Assembly: GCA_017411665.1 (NCBI GenBank)
Contig: JAFQPT010000087.1
Coordinates: 1-6,178 of the forward strand
Direction: 5' to 3'
DNA from: Oscillospiraceae bacterium
GTDB lineage: Bacteria; Bacillota_A; Clostridia; Oscillospirales; Oscillospiraceae
Length of the DNA stretch: 6,178 bases
Both the position numbers and the translations under genes were made by a program. This document shows positions 5,388-6,178 of this stretch, in pieces. How positions within the stretch are numbered: position 1 is the stretch's first letter; each line of letters starts with the position of its first letter. The notes under the pieces were generated by a model. It saw only the letters and a program-made list of their open reading frames with translations, did not search any database and was not told where the DNA came from.

Positions 5388-5416
5388 TTTACATTTTCGA
5401 ACGTCCGTGCTACAAT
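5388..5416 (+). promoter_or_regulatory. Promoter of the lrp-like gene
   Basis: TTTACA (5388-5393), a 17-base spacer and TACAAT (5411-5416) make a strong sigma-A promoter, with transcription from about 5423 and a 40-base leader. TTTACATT at 5388-5395 also occurs 18 bases upstream at 5370-5377. Confidence 0.78.
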
Positions 5417-5461
5417 GTGTGCATTATTTTTGAATGCAGTATAAATATTCGGAGGTTTATT

Positions 5462-5920
5462 ATGGATCAGATCGATTATTCCATTTTGAACATACTCAAG
5501 CATAACGCCAGAGAAACCGCTTCCAACATCAGCAAGGAAGTACACCTGTCTGTTTCCTCCGTTATGAACCGCATCCGCCAAATGGAAGACAGCGGTATTA
5601 TCAAGGGCTACGAAGTAAAGGTCGACAGCAAAAAGCTGGGCTTTGATGTGACTGCTTTCATGGAAGTCAGTCTGGAACACCCCAAGTTCTATGACAGCTT
5701 CTGCGAAGCCATTGTCAATCACCCCAACATTGCAGATTGCTATTACTTCACCGGAAACTTCGACTTCCTGCTGCACATCACCTGTACCTCTTCCGACGAA
5801 CTGGAATCCGTACACCGTGAAATCAAGTGTATCGAGGGCGTATCCGGCACCCACACCCACTTTGTTCTGAAGACCGTCAAGGCCGGTCAGTACCCCCTGA
5901 AGTCCAAGAACATGCTGTAA
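5462..5920 (+). CDS. Lrp/AsnC-family transcriptional regulator
   Basis: This encodes a 152-residue DNA-binding protein. The N-terminus MDQIDYSILNILKHNARETASNIS followed by VSSVMNRIRQMEDSGIIKGY (residues 31-50) is the AsnC-type helix-turn-helix. Residues 63-140 form the RAM (ligand-binding, oligomerising) domain, with the characteristic G98-N-F-D101 turn of the YFTGNFDFLLHI strand and the closing THFVLKTVK strand. Members bind amino acids and regulate amino acid metabolism or transport, often including themselves and neighbours. The effector cannot be predicted. The ATG at 5462 follows GGAGG (5451-5455) by six bases; an upstream in-frame ATG at 5417 lies at or before the predicted transcription start. 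It has its own promoter and a strong terminator and is followed by an aminotransferase gene, a likely target. Confidence 0.93.
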   Translation: MDQIDYSILNILKHNARETASNISKEVHLSVSSVMNRIRQMEDSGIIKGYEVKVDSKKLGFDVTAFMEVSLEHPKFYDSFCEAIVNHPNIADCYYFTGNFDFLLHITCTSSDELESVHREIKCIEGVSGTHTHFVLKTVKAGQYPLKSKNML

Positions 5921-5930
5921 TCAAAAACAG

Positions 5931-5963
5931 AACCGCCTGCAGCTTACTGCAGGCGGTTTTTCT
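5931..5963 (+). terminator. Rho-independent terminator of the lrp-like gene
   Basis: AACCGCCTGCAG (5931-5942) pairs perfectly with CTGCAGGCGGTT (5947-5958) around a CTTA loop, followed by TTTCT. The 12-base GC-rich stem begins ten bases after the stop codon. Confidence 0.92.
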
Positions 5964-5976
5964 ATCTGAAAATGCA

Positions 5977-6005
5977 TTGACAGGGTGTCATGCGCCATAT
6001 AAGAT
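5977..6005 (+). promoter_or_regulatory. Promoter of the aminotransferase gene
   Basis: A perfect -35 TTGACA (5977-5982), a 17-base spacer and -10-like TAAGAT (6000-6005) would start transcription near 6012, about 38 bases before the start codon. The same -10 hexamer is seen in the pncB promoter. The -35 lies within a palindrome. Confidence 0.68.
5978..5990 (+). promoter_or_regulatory. TGACA-GGG-TGTCA palindrome over the -35 box, candidate operator
   Basis: Perfect 5-base arms surround GGG, and the symmetry nearly continues outwards (GCAT before, TGC after, offset by one base). The left arm is the -35 box. A bound protein would compete with RNA polymerase. The adjacent Lrp-like protein is one candidate, but the sequence also resembles the TTGACAGG core of the pncB upstream repeats. 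Confidence 0.45.
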
Positions 6006-6049
6006 AAAGAAGGAGCACAACTCCCAACACAGAAAAAGGATGTGTATGT

Positions 6050-6178
6050 ATGGAACGAATCGCATATTACAACGGACAAATCGGTGCCCCCGACGAGCTG
6101 TCAATTCCGTTTCTGGACCGCGTCTGCTTCTTCGGTGACGGCGTATACGAAGCCGTTCTCGCGGCAAACGGGGTCATT
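6050..6178 (+). CDS. Class IV (fold-type IV) PLP aminotransferase, N-terminal part, D-amino-acid/branched-chain type
   Basis: The first 43 residues are present and the gene runs off the window end. The start YYNGQIGAPDELSIPFLDRVCFFGDGVYEAV matches the N-terminus of class IV aminotransferases such as D-alanine aminotransferase, branched-chain aminotransferase and aminodeoxychorismate lyase, where the D-R-x3-F-G-D-G-V-Y-E motif is conserved. The opening resembles the D-amino-acid aminotransferase group most, but the catalytic lysine and the substrate-defining residues lie beyond the window. The ATG at 6050 follows AAAGGA (6035-6040) by nine bases. It has its own promoter with a palindromic site and follows the lrp-like gene, suggesting amino-acid-responsive control. 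Confidence 0.85.
   Translation, partial: MERIAYYNGQIGAPDELSIPFLDRVCFFGDGVYEAVLAANGVI

Larger units (their letters stand above)
5139..5461. other. AT-rich divergent intergenic region between the carD-like and lrp-like genes
   Basis: This stretch of over 300 bases holds no gene I can support. It contains a promoter at each end, two copies of CAAAAACGCCTC exactly 50 bases apart, and repeated TTTACATT elements near the lrp-side promoter. It is much more AT-rich than the flanking genes. No RNA gene or riboswitch fold was recognised. Confidence 0.6.

Overview
The window looks like chromosomal DNA of a Gram-positive anaerobe of the class Clostridia, probably a gut Ruminococcaceae/Oscillospiraceae-type organism. 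The reasons are strong GGAGG-type ribosome binding sites, sigma-A-like promoters with 17-base spacers, a DHHW-family protein, a short CarD-like regulator, and a NiaR regulator coupled to nicotinate phosphoribosyltransferase. This placement is inference; no genus can be named from the sequence alone. It is ordinary chromosomal sequence, with no RNA gene, CRISPR array, insertion sequence or phage gene seen.

Layout. Bases 1-495 hold the 3' end of a DHHW-family gene (+). It converges with a GNAT N-acetyltransferase gene (-, 529-1137) across a shared bidirectional terminator. An ECF-transporter S-component gene (+, 1272-1805) diverges from the GNAT gene and has its own promoter and terminator. Then come pncB, nicotinate phosphoribosyltransferase (+, 2060-3535), and 12 bases later niaR, the niacin-responsive repressor (+, 3548-4066), as a two-gene operon. 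A second bidirectional terminator separates niaR from a convergent hot-dog acyl-CoA thioesterase (-, 4105-4527). Upstream of that, with its own terminator, is a CarD-family regulator (-, 4632-5132). An AT-rich divergent region (about 330 bases) leads to an Lrp/AsnC-family regulator (+, 5462-5920) with its own terminator, and then to the start of a class IV aminotransferase (+, 6050 to the window end).

How the genes work together. The centre is a niacin salvage module. A membrane S component (substrate not proven, niacin plausible from context) may capture the vitamin, PncB converts nicotinate to nicotinate mononucleotide for NAD synthesis, and NiaR is expected to sense niacin and repress. Two direct copies of ACCTGTCAAGA, 23 bases apart upstream of pncB, are the best candidate NiaR operator. 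On the right, an Lrp-type amino-acid-sensing regulator precedes an aminotransferase gene whose -35 box lies inside a short perfect palindrome, suggesting local amino-acid-linked control. GNAT, thioesterase and CarD genes are separate single-gene units.

No wholly new system is evident. The items most worth following are the regulatory sites: the tandem pncB repeats, an 18-base dyad over the -10 of the S-component gene, the TGACA-GGG-TGTCA palindrome before the aminotransferase, and the 50-base-spaced repeats between carD-like and lrp-like genes.
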